Shown piece after piece: positions 6,153-12,918 of a stretch of 12,918 bases of DNA. Source of the stretch: Crocinitomicaceae bacterium (lineage in GTDB: Bacteria; Bacteroidota; Bacteroidia; Flavobacteriales_D; Crocinitomicaceae); NCBI GenBank assembly GCA_024643585.1, contig JAHEMP010000036.1, forward strand, positions 1 to 12,918, read 5' to 3'. Made by a program: the position numbers and the translations under genes. The notes beneath the pieces were generated by a model that worked only from the letters and a program-made list of their open reading frames with translations, was not told the origin of the DNA and ran no database searches. Numbering within the stretch: the stretch's first letter is position 1; every line of letters begins with the position of its first letter.

Positions 6153-7883
6153 CTACACAGTTTCACGAATATCTTTCACGTTTAATTGCAAGGTAGTTTG
6201 GTCATTCCAGGTATTACTTTCCAATGTATAAATAATATCTGCGGGCATCCCAGAAGCGATCAAATCGATTTTATCGGCTAGATTGAATCCAATGGCTTCC
6301 AATTGAAAGCTACAATTAGGCTGAGTCAAAGTCATTTTTAAGTGTTTTTCTTTCAACGTTTTTGCGGCAATAGAAAATACATTTTTAGTGAGAAATACGG
6401 GTTTCATATTGCCTGGACCATGCGGTTCTAATTGATCCAAAACTCTTTTTAATCGAGGAAGTTTTTGCAAGGATTCTTTTTCTTTAAAAATATCGGAGAA
6501 TTCGATTTGCAAATCTACTCGTTCGGTTGGTAACAAATCTTCCGTTTTAATGCTGGCAGCCACAATTTCCTCAAATCTATCTTGAAAGGCCTCGATCTGT
6601 TCTTTGCGTATGGTTAACCCGGCTGCATGTGTATGTCCTCCGAATTTGACCAATAAGTCTTCGCATTTGGTAAGTGACTCGTGTATGTCAAAATTGTTAA
6701 CCGTTCTGGCCGAACCTGTGAGTAATCCGTCTTCGGCTTCAGCCAAAACTATGGTTGGCCTAAAGAGTTTTTCAATCAATCGTGAAGCGACGATTCCGAC
6801 AACCCCTTTGCTCCAGTTTTCCTTGTATACGACTGTTGTGCGGCGATTGTCGTGTTTGTCAAATTCCGAAAGGATTTGCAATGCTTCGGCTGTAATTGTT
6901 TCATCAAGCGTTCTCCGTTCGGAATTGTAGGCATGAATGTTTTGCGCGTATTGTTCAATTTTATCAGCGTCTCGTGAAATCATAAATTCGACAGCATCTG
7001 AACCTAGATTCATTCTTCCGGCGGCATTAATACGCGGGGCAATCGTAAAAACGACATCCGTCAGTGTTAAGGGTTTACTTTTTCCAGCAATGTCAATTAA
7101 TTTCTGAAAATTGGGTCTTGTATTTTCGTTAAGTATTTTCAATCCATAGTAGGCCAAAATTCGATTTTCTCCAGTAACCGCCACAATATCTGCGCCTGTT
7201 GCAATGGCCACAAAATCCAGTAAATCAAACAATTCCTTTTTGTCGTAATTGTTTGATACTTGCAAAGCTTGAAGCAATTTAAATCCTACTCCGCAACCAC
7301 AAAGCTCTTTATAGGGGTACCCACAATCTTTTTGTTTGGGATCTAGTATTATTGCGTTTGGAAGCTCATTTCCTGGTTCGTGATGATCACAAACAATGAC
7401 ATCTATCCCGTGTTCAGCGGCCCAATCAATCTCTGCTTTATTTTTTACGCCGCAATCAAGGGTTATAATGAGATCCACTCCATCAGCGGCAGCCTGTTCC
7501 ATTGCTTTTTGGGATACGCCATATCCTTCTGTGTAACGGTCTGGTATATAAAAAGTTAGATTTGTTAACTTTTCGAAAAAATAAGTATAAAAAAGTGCTA
7601 CCGAAGTGGTACCATCAACATCATAATCGCCGTATAATTGTACTTTATTTTGATTTTTTATGGCGGCATTCAATCTTTTTACGGCTAAATCCATGTTCTT
7701 CATGAAGAACGGATTGTGCAGTGAATCGAGGCTTGGACGAAAGAAATTTTCTGCTTCTTGAAAGTTATTAACATTTCGTTGTAACAAAATTTCGGACACC
7801 ACCGTATCAATCTTCAGAGCATGGCTCAATTGGTTAACTTCTACTTTTGAAATGGGATCATTGATTAGCCAACGTTTTTGCAT
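6153..7883 (-). CDS. recJ: Single-stranded-DNA-specific exonuclease RecJ
   Basis: 5'-to-3' exonuclease on single-stranded DNA, working in RecF-pathway recombination, mismatch repair and base-excision repair; cytosolic, needs Mn2+/Mg2+. At 576 residues it has the normal bacterial length. The DHH phosphoesterase motifs are in order: YGDYDVDGTTS (84-94), TLDCG (141-145), CDHHEPG (165-171, the DHH triad) and GADIVAVTGENR (230-241), then RINAAGRM (284-291). The DHHA1 domain shows SARTVNNFDIHESL (391-404) and GGHTHAAG (415-422). The C-terminal ~120 residues form the OB-fold region that binds the DNA strand, including LEPHGPGNMKPVF (485-497). All metal-ligand positions expected for activity are present. 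The start is ATG at 7883, giving the usual MQKRW opening. It is divergent from the exported protein gene with 24 bp between start codons. No clear terminator follows its stop on this strand. Confidence 0.96.
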   Translation of the reverse strand: MQKRWLINDPISKVEVNQLSHALKIDTVVSEILLQRNVNNFQEAENFFRPSLDSLHNPFFMKNMDLAVKRLNAAIKNQNKVQLYGDYDVDGTTSVALFYTYFFEKLTNLTFYIPDRYTEGYGVSQKAMEQAAADGVDLIITLDCGVKNKAEIDWAAEHGIDVIVCDHHEPGNELPNAIILDPKQKDCGYPYKELCGCGVGFKLLQALQVSNNYDKKELFDLLDFVAIATGADIVAVTGENRILAYYGLKILNENTRPNFQKLIDIAGKSKPLTLTDVVFTIAPRINAAGRMNLGSDAVEFMISRDADKIEQYAQNIHAYNSERRTLDETITAEALQILSEFDKHDNRRTTVVYKENWSKGVVGIVASRLIEKLFRPTIVLAEAEDGLLTGSARTVNNFDIHESLTKCEDLLVKFGGHTHAAGLTIRKEQIEAFQDRFEEIVAASIKTEDLLPTERVDLQIEFSDIFKEKESLQKLPRLKRVLDQLEPHGPGNMKPVFLTKNVFSIAAKTLKEKHLKMTLTQPNCSFQLEAIGFNLADKIDLIASGMPADIIYTLESNTWNDQTTLQLNVKDIRETV

Positions 7884-7890
7884 AGATTTT
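7861..7890 (+). promoter_or_regulatory. Candidate promoter of the 216-residue exported protein, inside recJ
   Basis: TTG (7861-7863), a 19-bp spacer and TAGATTTT (7883-7890) match the TTG-N19-TAnnTTTG consensus at all but the final base. The -33 element and most of the spacer are within the first codons of recJ. Transcription would start about 11 bases before the ATG at 7908. The very short divergent spacer forces any promoter for this gene to overlap recJ, which fits this placement. Confidence 0.4.
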
Positions 7891-7907
7891 TATTTATAGT
7901 TTAAGTT

Positions 7908-8558
7908 ATGAAAAATTTTGTCGTCATTTGTTTAATCGCCCTTCCTTTTTTTGGGATAGCCCAAACATCTTACGAATTTTCTTCACCTTTGCCACCTGGA
8001 GGGGAACAATTGTTCGCGCCATTTGCTGCTCATTTTGGCGAATACAAATCGGACAGAAGTGATATTGTTTTCGAACTATCTGAAAACGGCATTTTTACGG
8101 TGAGTACAATTGTTAATTCGGTCTCAAGAGATTCAGTGCTTGAATCTTCGAATTATAAAGTTGTAGGTAATTATTTATTTGGAATAGAAGGAATTGACAG
8201 CATTGCTGTTGTTTTTCAAGACAATCGATATTATTTTGGGATGCGCCACAGAGAAGAGGTTGTCGGTCCAAATTCAAAAAATGTTTTAATCAGAGTGTCC
8301 AACCAATCTTATTTGTTAAACTTCTTTGAAAACGAAGCATACCAACCTTGTTTGTTTTCAATAGTCGAAGGCGACTTGGCCATTCAATATTTCGACTACG
8401 ATACGGATACTGAGGTTTTCGCAAAAGTTCCACAAACAAAACAAGTGGAGGAGAAGACCATGAAAACTGTCACTTTAGCACCGCAGCGTGAAGATTTTGC
8501 TCAAATAAATTTCATGGATATGTTCGGTTCTGAGCGGAAATACAAGAAAATGCAATAA
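7908..8558 (+). CDS. Exported protein of unknown function
   Basis: A 216-residue protein I do not recognise. It begins with a Sec signal peptide (MKNFVVICLIALPFFGIA) and probable cleavage before Q19; there is no lipobox cysteine, and no type IX sorting domain, so a periplasmic location is most likely. Residues 45-165 alternate short hydrophobic and polar stretches (DIVFELSENGIFTVSTIVN, YKVVGNYLFGIEG, IAVVFQDNRYYFGMRH, YLLNFFENEAYQPCLFSIVEG), as expected of an antiparallel beta fold, for example a small barrel or lipocalin-like structure. The tail (170-216) is charged and probably flexible, ending KYKKMQ. There is a single cysteine after the signal (C148). The start is secure because the signal peptide begins at the ATG. 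The gene stands alone between divergent recJ and a strong terminator. Function cannot be inferred from its neighbours. Confidence 0.8.
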   Translation: MKNFVVICLIALPFFGIAQTSYEFSSPLPPGGEQLFAPFAAHFGEYKSDRSDIVFELSENGIFTVSTIVNSVSRDSVLESSNYKVVGNYLFGIEGIDSIAVVFQDNRYYFGMRHREEVVGPNSKNVLIRVSNQSYLLNFFENEAYQPCLFSIVEGDLAIQYFDYDTDTEVFAKVPQTKQVEEKTMKTVTLAPQREDFAQINFMDMFGSERKYKKMQ

Positions 8559-8580
8559 GAGATTGTTTGGAGATAGAGTT

Positions 8581-8614
8581 AAAAAAGGAGGGCATCAGTT
8601 TGCCCTCCTTTTTT
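8581..8614 (+). terminator. Strong intrinsic terminator after the exported protein gene
   Basis: AAAAAAGGAGGGCA (8581-8594) and TGCCCTCCTTTTTT (8601-8614) form a perfect 14-bp stem with a six-base loop (TCAGTT), 22 bp after the stop codon at 8558. The stem ends in six T on the plus strand and, by symmetry, six T on the minus strand, so it could work in both directions. The only nearby transcript to end is the plus-strand one. The following 169 bp (8615-8783) show no gene; they must hold the tRNA promoter. Confidence 0.92.
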
Positions 8615-8783
8615 AGTTGAGTACGTTTCTGTATTGATTTGAAAAATAAAAACAACACGAGACTTATTTTAGTACTTTTAGTCCGAAAATTTGGTGATGT
8701 AGCTTCCCGATAAAGTTTTGTAAACCTTCTGACAAAACTAAATCGGCACAGGCAACTTCGCTACTTTGATGGAATTGAAAAAT

Positions 8784-8857
8784 GGGGATGTAGCTCAGTT
8801 GGCTAGAGTGCTTGACTGGCAGTCAAGAGGTCGTCGGTTCGAGCCCGATCTTCTCCA
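8784..8857 (+). tRNA. tRNA-Ala (anticodon GGC)
   Basis: A complete 74-base cloverleaf. The acceptor arms are GGGGATG (8784-8790) and CTTCTCC (8850-8856), with discriminator A at 8857. The D stem is GCTC/GAGT, the anticodon stem CTTGA/TCAAG encloses the loop CTGGCAG with anticodon GGC (8818-8820), and the T arm is GTCGG-TTCGAGC-CCGAT. The G3-U70 wobble pair and A73 are the classic alanine identity elements and agree with the anticodon. One acceptor position (6-67) is a U-U mismatch. The 3' CCA is not encoded (ACGA follows) and must be added after transcription. It is a single tRNA gene with its own terminator, not part of an rRNA operon in view. Confidence 0.95.
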
Positions 8858-8864
8858 CGAAATG

Positions 8865-8892
8865 AAAACCTTCTGCAAAAGAAGGTTTTTTT
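8865..8892 (+). terminator. Intrinsic terminator of the tRNA-Ala gene
   Basis: AAAACCTTCT (8865-8874) pairs with AGAAGGTTTT (8880-8889) around a five-base loop (GCAAA), and the T-run extends to 8892. It begins 7 bp after the tRNA 3' end. It separates the tRNA from the MATE gene, so the 128 bp from 8893 to 9020 should contain the promoter for the transporter; no full TTG-N19-TAnnTTTG match was seen there, only TAAATTTA at 8981-8988. Confidence 0.88.
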
Positions 8893-9020
8893 GCTTCATC
8901 TTATTGGGCGAGAGGACTTATATTATTGAGGCATATTCACAAATTGGATATGAAACGCATCAAATTCACTTCAACTTCTTTAAATTTAAAGGCATAAATC
9001 TAAACAGGCTTATTACTCAG

Positions 9021-10418
9021 ATGTTTCAAAAAATAATATCCTTCTACACCCTCTTCAAAACAGCCCTGAAAGGCGAAGAGCAAGATTTTACTAAAATTAA
9101 CATCAAACGTGGGATATTTTTGTTGTCCGTTCCAATGATTTTAGAGATGATCATGGAGTCTCTATTTGCGGTTGTAGACATCTTCTTTGTTGGTAAATTA
9201 GGCGACAATGCTGTGGCAACTGTTGGGCTGACCGAAGCGGTGATTATCATAGTGTATTCCGTTGGCGTTGGAATTAGTATGGCCGCAACAGCAATGGTGG
9301 CCAGACGATTTGGGGAGAAAAAATTCAAAGAGGCCGGCAGTTCCGCCTTTCAACTGCTTGTTTTTGGGAGCAGTATTTCCTTGGTGATTTCTGTATTAGG
9401 ATTTGTTTTTGCCGAAGACGTGCTACGTCTCATGGGGGCGAGTCAAGAAGTTATATCCGTTGGTGTGCCATATACACGAATCATTTTTGCCGGAAACTTG
9501 GCAATCATGCTCCTCTTTTTAATAAATGGTGCTTTTCGTGGTGCAGGTCAAGCTCACTTGGCCATGCGTGCTTTGTGGATATCTAACGGGATAAATATTG
9601 CTCTTGACCCTATCTTTATTTTTGGATTAGGGAACTTTGAAGGTTTTGGCTTGGTAGGTGCAGCTTGGGCCACAACCATAGGTCGAAGTATAGGAGTTTT
9701 GTATCAATTGTATCATCTGTTCAACGGCAAACACCGCTTAGTGATATTGAAAGAAAATTTGGTGCTGAAATGGAAAACAATGCGAAAGATTATTTCTATT
9801 TCAGTAGGGGGAATGGCACAATTTCTTATTGATTCTGTTGCATGGATAGTTTTGACACGCATCACGGCTGAGTTTGGGAGTTCTTCGGTTGCAGGCTTTA
9901 CCATTGCGTTTCGAATTCTCATTTTCAGTTTAATGCCTGCTTGGGGACTTTCCGCCGCCGCCTCTACCTTAGTTGGACAAAATTTAGGCGCGAAAAAAGT
10001 TAAAAGAGCTGCAATTTCCGTAGGTTTAACAGCTCGTTACAATGTATTTTTTCTATCCGTTATAACTGTCATTTATCTCATTTTTGGAGATATTTTGGCT
10101 GGATTGTTTACTACTTCAGTGGAAGTTCAAAAAATTGCGTCTATGGGCTTACGCGTAATAGCTCTGGGTTATGTTTTCTTTGCTGTTGGCATGGTGATGA
10201 CGCAAGCTTTTAATGGTGCAGGCGATACCAAAACACCGATGTACATCAACATTGCCGTTTTTATTGGAATAGAAATTCCAATGGCCTATTTTCTTGCCAT
10301 ACCCATGGAATTAGAAATACTCGGTATTTTCATCGCAATTGCCGTTTGTCACTCACTCCATTCCATGATTGCCCTTTGGTTTTTTCGGAAAGGAAGATGG
10401 AAAAGGGTAGAGGTATAG
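9021..10418 (+). CDS. MATE family efflux transporter
   Basis: Inner-membrane antiporter that exports drugs or other organic compounds in exchange for Na+ or H+. From ATG at 9021 the protein is 465 residues, the normal MATE size, with about twelve hydrophobic segments in two pseudo-symmetric halves. The N-terminal segment carries FLLSVPMILEMIMESLFAVV (33-52) and DIFFVGKLG (53-61). NGAFRGAGQ (169-177) in the first half and NGAGDTKTP (398-406) in the second are the paired family signatures, and GLSAAASTLVGQNLGAKK (309-326) opens the central part of the second half. The frame stays open upstream to 8766 through the tRNA gene, but that stretch is the tRNA and its terminator; 9021 is the first ATG after them and puts the short amphipathic N-terminus (ALKGEEQDFT) where relatives have it. 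Substrate cannot be predicted. It is convergent with ileS. Confidence 0.92.
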   Translation: MFQKIISFYTLFKTALKGEEQDFTKINIKRGIFLLSVPMILEMIMESLFAVVDIFFVGKLGDNAVATVGLTEAVIIIVYSVGVGISMAATAMVARRFGEKKFKEAGSSAFQLLVFGSSISLVISVLGFVFAEDVLRLMGASQEVISVGVPYTRIIFAGNLAIMLLFLINGAFRGAGQAHLAMRALWISNGINIALDPIFIFGLGNFEGFGLVGAAWATTIGRSIGVLYQLYHLFNGKHRLVILKENLVLKWKTMRKIISISVGGMAQFLIDSVAWIVLTRITAEFGSSSVAGFTIAFRILIFSLMPAWGLSAAASTLVGQNLGAKKVKRAAISVGLTARYNVFFLSVITVIYLIFGDILAGLFTTSVEVQKIASMGLRVIALGYVFFAVGMVMTQAFNGAGDTKTPMYINIAVFIGIEIPMAYFLAIPMELEILGIFIAIAVCHSLHSMIALWFFRKGRWKRVEV

Positions 10419-10550
10419 CGTTTTTGTTAACCTCCCCATGAACGGACTCGAAGGCAATCCGACCCTACAATTCCTCTTCAAAAAATCGCTCAATCTGTGT
10501 TATACGCGTGCCATCAACACAAACACGTCAAATCCACACAGTTTTCTATC

Positions 10551-12918
10551 CTAAACCCTTGCCAATACAACCTTGGTATCGCCTTCCTCTTCAATATCTG
10601 TACTCAGGGCAGAAGCACCTAATGAACCAAAAGATATTGCATTGGCCAGAACTTCGTTGCAAATGAATTCACTATTTGCTTTTATGGCTTCACTTATGCT
10701 TTCGGAGCTTTCAATTTGAATGGTAATTCTATCCGTCACCTCAAAACCGGCTTCTTTTCGGAAGTTTTGTACGCGGTTCACCAATTCTCGGGCAATTCCT
10801 TCTTGTTTCAATTCTTCGGAAATGGTGATGTCCATCGCAACGGTATAAGAACCTTCGGAAGCGACTAACATCCCAGGAATTTCCTGAGCTGAAATTTCAA
10901 AATCTTCGCTGTTTAATTCGATATTTTCACCGTTAATTTCTCCCGCCCAAAGATTCGTTTTCTCGATTTTTGCAATGTCTTCTTGATTGAATCCTTGTAC
11001 CAATTGAGCGATGGCTTTCATGTGTTTACCGTATTTCGGACCGATGGTTTTGAAATTGGGTTTGATGCCTTTCACCAAAACGGTATTTCCTTCTTCCAAA
11101 ATTTCCAATTCTTTCACGTTAACTTCCGAAAGAATCAAATCTTGAACATGAAGAATATTTTCGATAAACTCTTTGTCTAGTGCTGGAACCAAAATCTTTT
11201 GCAAAGGCTGACGGACGCGTATTCTTTCTTTTTTACGCAAGCCAAGAACCAATGAAGAAACTTTTTGCGCAATCTCCATTTGGTTTTCCAAAGCTGGGTT
11301 AATGTATTTCTCGTTTACCGCTGGAAAATCAGCCAAGTGAACTGATTTTTTTGCTGCATCACCTTTAATCACTTGTAAATCGCAGAACAACTGATCCATG
11401 TAGAAGGGTGCAATTGGCGCACCAAGTATGGAAATCGTCTCCAAACATGTATACAAAGTTTGATAAGCTGATAATTTATCGGTGCCTTCATTTCCTTGTT
11501 TCCAGAAACGGCGGCGTGACAAACGTACAAACCAGTTGGACAAATGGTCAACTGTAAAATCTTGTATAGCTCGACCAGCACGAGTTGGCTCGAAAGCATC
11601 AAATGCACTTTGAACTTCTTTTACTAAGGAATTCAATTGTGACAAAATCCAACGATCGATTTCTGGTCTATCTTCCAATTTCAAATCGGCTTCGGAATAA
11701 TCGAATTCGTCGATATTGGCGTAAAGAGAGAAAAAGGAATACGTGTTGTAAAGTGTTCCGAAGAATTTACGTTGTACTTCCGTCACACCGTCTAAATCGA
11801 ATTTCAAGTTGTCCCACGGCTGCGCATTCGTAATCATGTACCAACGTGTGGCGTCTGCTCCGTATTTCGGCAGGGTCGTGAACGGGTCAATTCCGTTCCC
11901 CAAACGCTTCGACATTTTCTGTCCGTTTTTATCCAAAACAAGACCGTTTGAAACCACATTTTTGTAGGCCACTTTGTCGAAAACCATGGTTGAAATGGCG
12001 TGCAAAGTATAGAACCAACCGCGCGTTTGATCTACACCTTCAGCGATGAAATCAGCAGGAAATGACTTTTCTTGGTCGATTAATTCTTTGTTTTCGAAAG
12101 GATAATGCGATTGTGCGTAGGGCATAGAACCGGAATCGAACCACACATCAATCAAATCGGCTTCACGTTTCATCGGTTCGCCTTTTGACGAGACCAAAAC
12201 GATTTGATCCATGTAACTTTTGTGTAGGTCGATTTGATCGTAATTTTCTTCGGACATATCCCCAACTACAAATTTCGCCAAAGGATTTCCTGTCATTATT
12301 CCGGCTTGAACGGCTTTCTCTGCTTCTGCTTTTAATTGTTCAACAGAACCAATCATGATTTCTTCGGTTCCATCTTCCGTTCGCCAAATAGGCAATGGAA
12401 TTCCCCAATAACGGGAACGTGACAAGTTCCAATCGTTGGCATTTTTCAACCAATTTCCGAAACGACCTTCGCCGGTTGCAGCTGGTTTCCAGTTGATGGT
12501 TTCGTTCAATTCAAACATACGGTCTTTGATCTCCGTCACTTTAATGAACCAAGAATCCAATGGATAATACAATATTGGCTTATCTGTTCTCCAACAATGT
12601 GGGTAACTGTGGACGTACTTCTCCACTTTGAATGCCTTGTTTTCTTCTTTTAATTGGATGGCAATTTCCACGTCAGCGGAACGCTCTGGCGCTTCGCCTT
12701 CGTTGTAGTATTCGTTTTTCACGTATTTACCCGAGTAGACACCGAGTTTATCAATGAAACGACCTTGCAAATCCACCAAAGGAACAGGGTTTTCGTTTGC
12801 ATCCAAGACCAACATAGGCGGAACTTCTGGGTTGGCTTCTTTGGCCACTTTAGCATCATCAGCACCAAAAGTAGGTGCCGTGTGGACGATTCCTGTTCCG
12901 TCTTCTGTTGTTACGAAA
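10551..12918 (-). CDS. ileS: Isoleucyl-tRNA synthetase, C-terminal two thirds, 5' end outside window
   Basis: Class Ia synthetase charging tRNA-Ile; cytosolic. The frame is open to the window edge at 12918, so about 788 C-terminal residues are seen; the HIGH motif and start are missing. The visible part opens in the editing domain (TGIVHTAPTFGADD). SYPHCWRTDKPILYYP, DVWFDSGSMPYAQSHYPF and EGVDQTRGWFYTLH follow, and KMSKR is encoded at 11918-11904. The anticodon-binding region includes DRWILSQLNSLVKEV and LSNWFVRLSRRRFWKQG, and the C-terminal ~250 residues (from KERIRVRQPLQKILVP) match the long tail, DUF5915-like, of eukaryote-type IleRS. KMSKR rather than KMSKS, that tail, and the lack of the C-terminal zinc cysteines of the E. 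coli type all point to the long form (IleRS2-like), which is often less sensitive to mupirocin; that last property is inference. Codons run clean to TAG at 10551-10553. Confidence 0.96.
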   Translation of the reverse strand, partial: FVTTEDGTGIVHTAPTFGADDAKVAKEANPEVPPMLVLDANENPVPLVDLQGRFIDKLGVYSGKYVKNEYYNEGEAPERSADVEIAIQLKEENKAFKVEKYVHSYPHCWRTDKPILYYPLDSWFIKVTEIKDRMFELNETINWKPAATGEGRFGNWLKNANDWNLSRSRYWGIPLPIWRTEDGTEEIMIGSVEQLKAEAEKAVQAGIMTGNPLAKFVVGDMSEENYDQIDLHKSYMDQIVLVSSKGEPMKREADLIDVWFDSGSMPYAQSHYPFENKELIDQEKSFPADFIAEGVDQTRGWFYTLHAISTMVFDKVAYKNVVSNGLVLDKNGQKMSKRLGNGIDPFTTLPKYGADATRWYMITNAQPWDNLKFDLDGVTEVQRKFFGTLYNTYSFFSLYANIDEFDYSEADLKLEDRPEIDRWILSQLNSLVKEVQSAFDAFEPTRAGRAIQDFTVDHLSNWFVRLSRRRFWKQGNEGTDKLSAYQTLYTCLETISILGAPIAPFYMDQLFCDLQVIKGDAAKKSVHLADFPAVNEKYINPALENQMEIAQKVSSLVLGLRKKERIRVRQPLQKILVPALDKEFIENILHVQDLILSEVNVKELEILEEGNTVLVKGIKPNFKTIGPKYGKHMKAIAQLVQGFNQEDIAKIEKTNLWAGEINGENIELNSEDFEISAQEIPGMLVASEGSYTVAMDITISEELKQEGIARELVNRVQNFRKEAGFEVTDRITIQIESSESISEAIKANSEFICNEVLANAISFGSLGASALSTDIEEEGDTKVVLARV

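Noticed and set aside
8673..8768. Promoter of the tRNA-Ala gene (candidates TACTTTTA at 8673, AAGTTTTG at 8713, TACTTTG at 8762)
   Set aside because: Each matches the -7 consensus only partly, and only the 8713 one has a TTG about 19 bp upstream (8691-8693). No single candidate was good enough to annotate.
8862..8864. ATG at 8862 as an alternative MATE start
   Set aside because: It is only 4 bp past the tRNA and directly before the tRNA terminator stem, so a transcript from upstream would be stopped there, and the extra 53 residues have no family counterpart.
8766..9020. An 85-residue N-terminal extension of the MATE protein, in frame and without a stop, starting at 8766
   Set aside because: It translates the tRNA-Ala gene and its terminator; the GDVAQLARVLDWQS-type peptide is a well-known artefact of tRNA read as protein. 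MATE relatives start near 9021.
10419..10550. Terminator or small gene in the 132-bp spacer between the convergent MATE and ileS genes
   Set aside because: The only symmetry noticed is TGTGTT/AACACA (10496-10501 and 10516-10521), six base pairs with a 14-base loop and no T-run. No open frame with coding character was seen. I see nothing supportable here.
12846..12848. GTG at 12848 as the start of ileS
   Set aside because: The frame continues upstream to the window edge with typical IleRS editing-domain residues (TGIVHTAPTFGADD), so this is an internal valine codon.

Overview
The window looks like an ordinary chromosomal segment of a member of the Bacteroidota, most likely Flavobacteriales (Crocinitomicaceae/Fluviicola-like by impression only). 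The signs are a secreted protein with a type IX secretion C-terminal domain, promoter-like motifs of the Bacteroidota TTG-N19-TAnnTTTG form, AT-rich spacers, the absence of strong Shine-Dalgarno sequences before start codons, a hemD gene paired with a DUF4271 membrane protein, and a eukaryote-like isoleucyl-tRNA synthetase. No CRISPR array, insertion sequence, prophage gene or rRNA was seen, and no gene shows an internal frameshift.

Layout, left to right. (1) Positions 1-555, minus: N-terminal 185 residues of a malic enzyme, cut by the window edge. (2) 661-2448, minus: a secreted Omp28/thioredoxin-like protein carrying a T9SS sorting domain, with a strong intrinsic terminator at 608-638. (3) 2561-3259, plus: a CobB/SIRT5-class sirtuin, convergent (9 bp apart) with (4) a two-gene minus-strand unit, DUF4271 membrane protein then hemD, which begins with TTG. 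(5) 4861-6057, plus: a glutaryl-CoA dehydrogenase, divergent from the DUF4271 gene across a 99-bp spacer unusually rich in symmetric motifs, and closed by a terminator. (6) 6153-7883, minus: recJ, divergent from (7) a 216-residue exported protein of unknown function, with only 24 bp between the two start codons. (8) 8784-8857: tRNA-Ala(GGC) with its own terminator. (9) 9021-10418, plus: a MATE efflux transporter. (10) 10551-12918, minus: the C-terminal ~788 residues of isoleucyl-tRNA synthetase, whose 5' end is outside the window.

The genes are mostly single transcription units of core metabolism and information processing (malate decarboxylation, glutaryl-CoA oxidation, tetrapyrrole synthesis, protein deacylation, DNA repair, tRNA charging), plus two exported proteins. 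They do not form one pathway. A loose metabolic link exists: glutaryl-CoA and other acyl-CoAs can acylate lysines non-enzymatically, and a CobB/SIRT5-type enzyme can remove such marks, but the genes are not co-transcribed and this is only an inference. The most unusual non-coding signal is the gcdH/DUF4271 intergenic region, with two overlapping inverted repeats and a TAAATTT motif repeated three times at exactly 23-bp steps. I did not find convincing evidence of a new multi-gene system.
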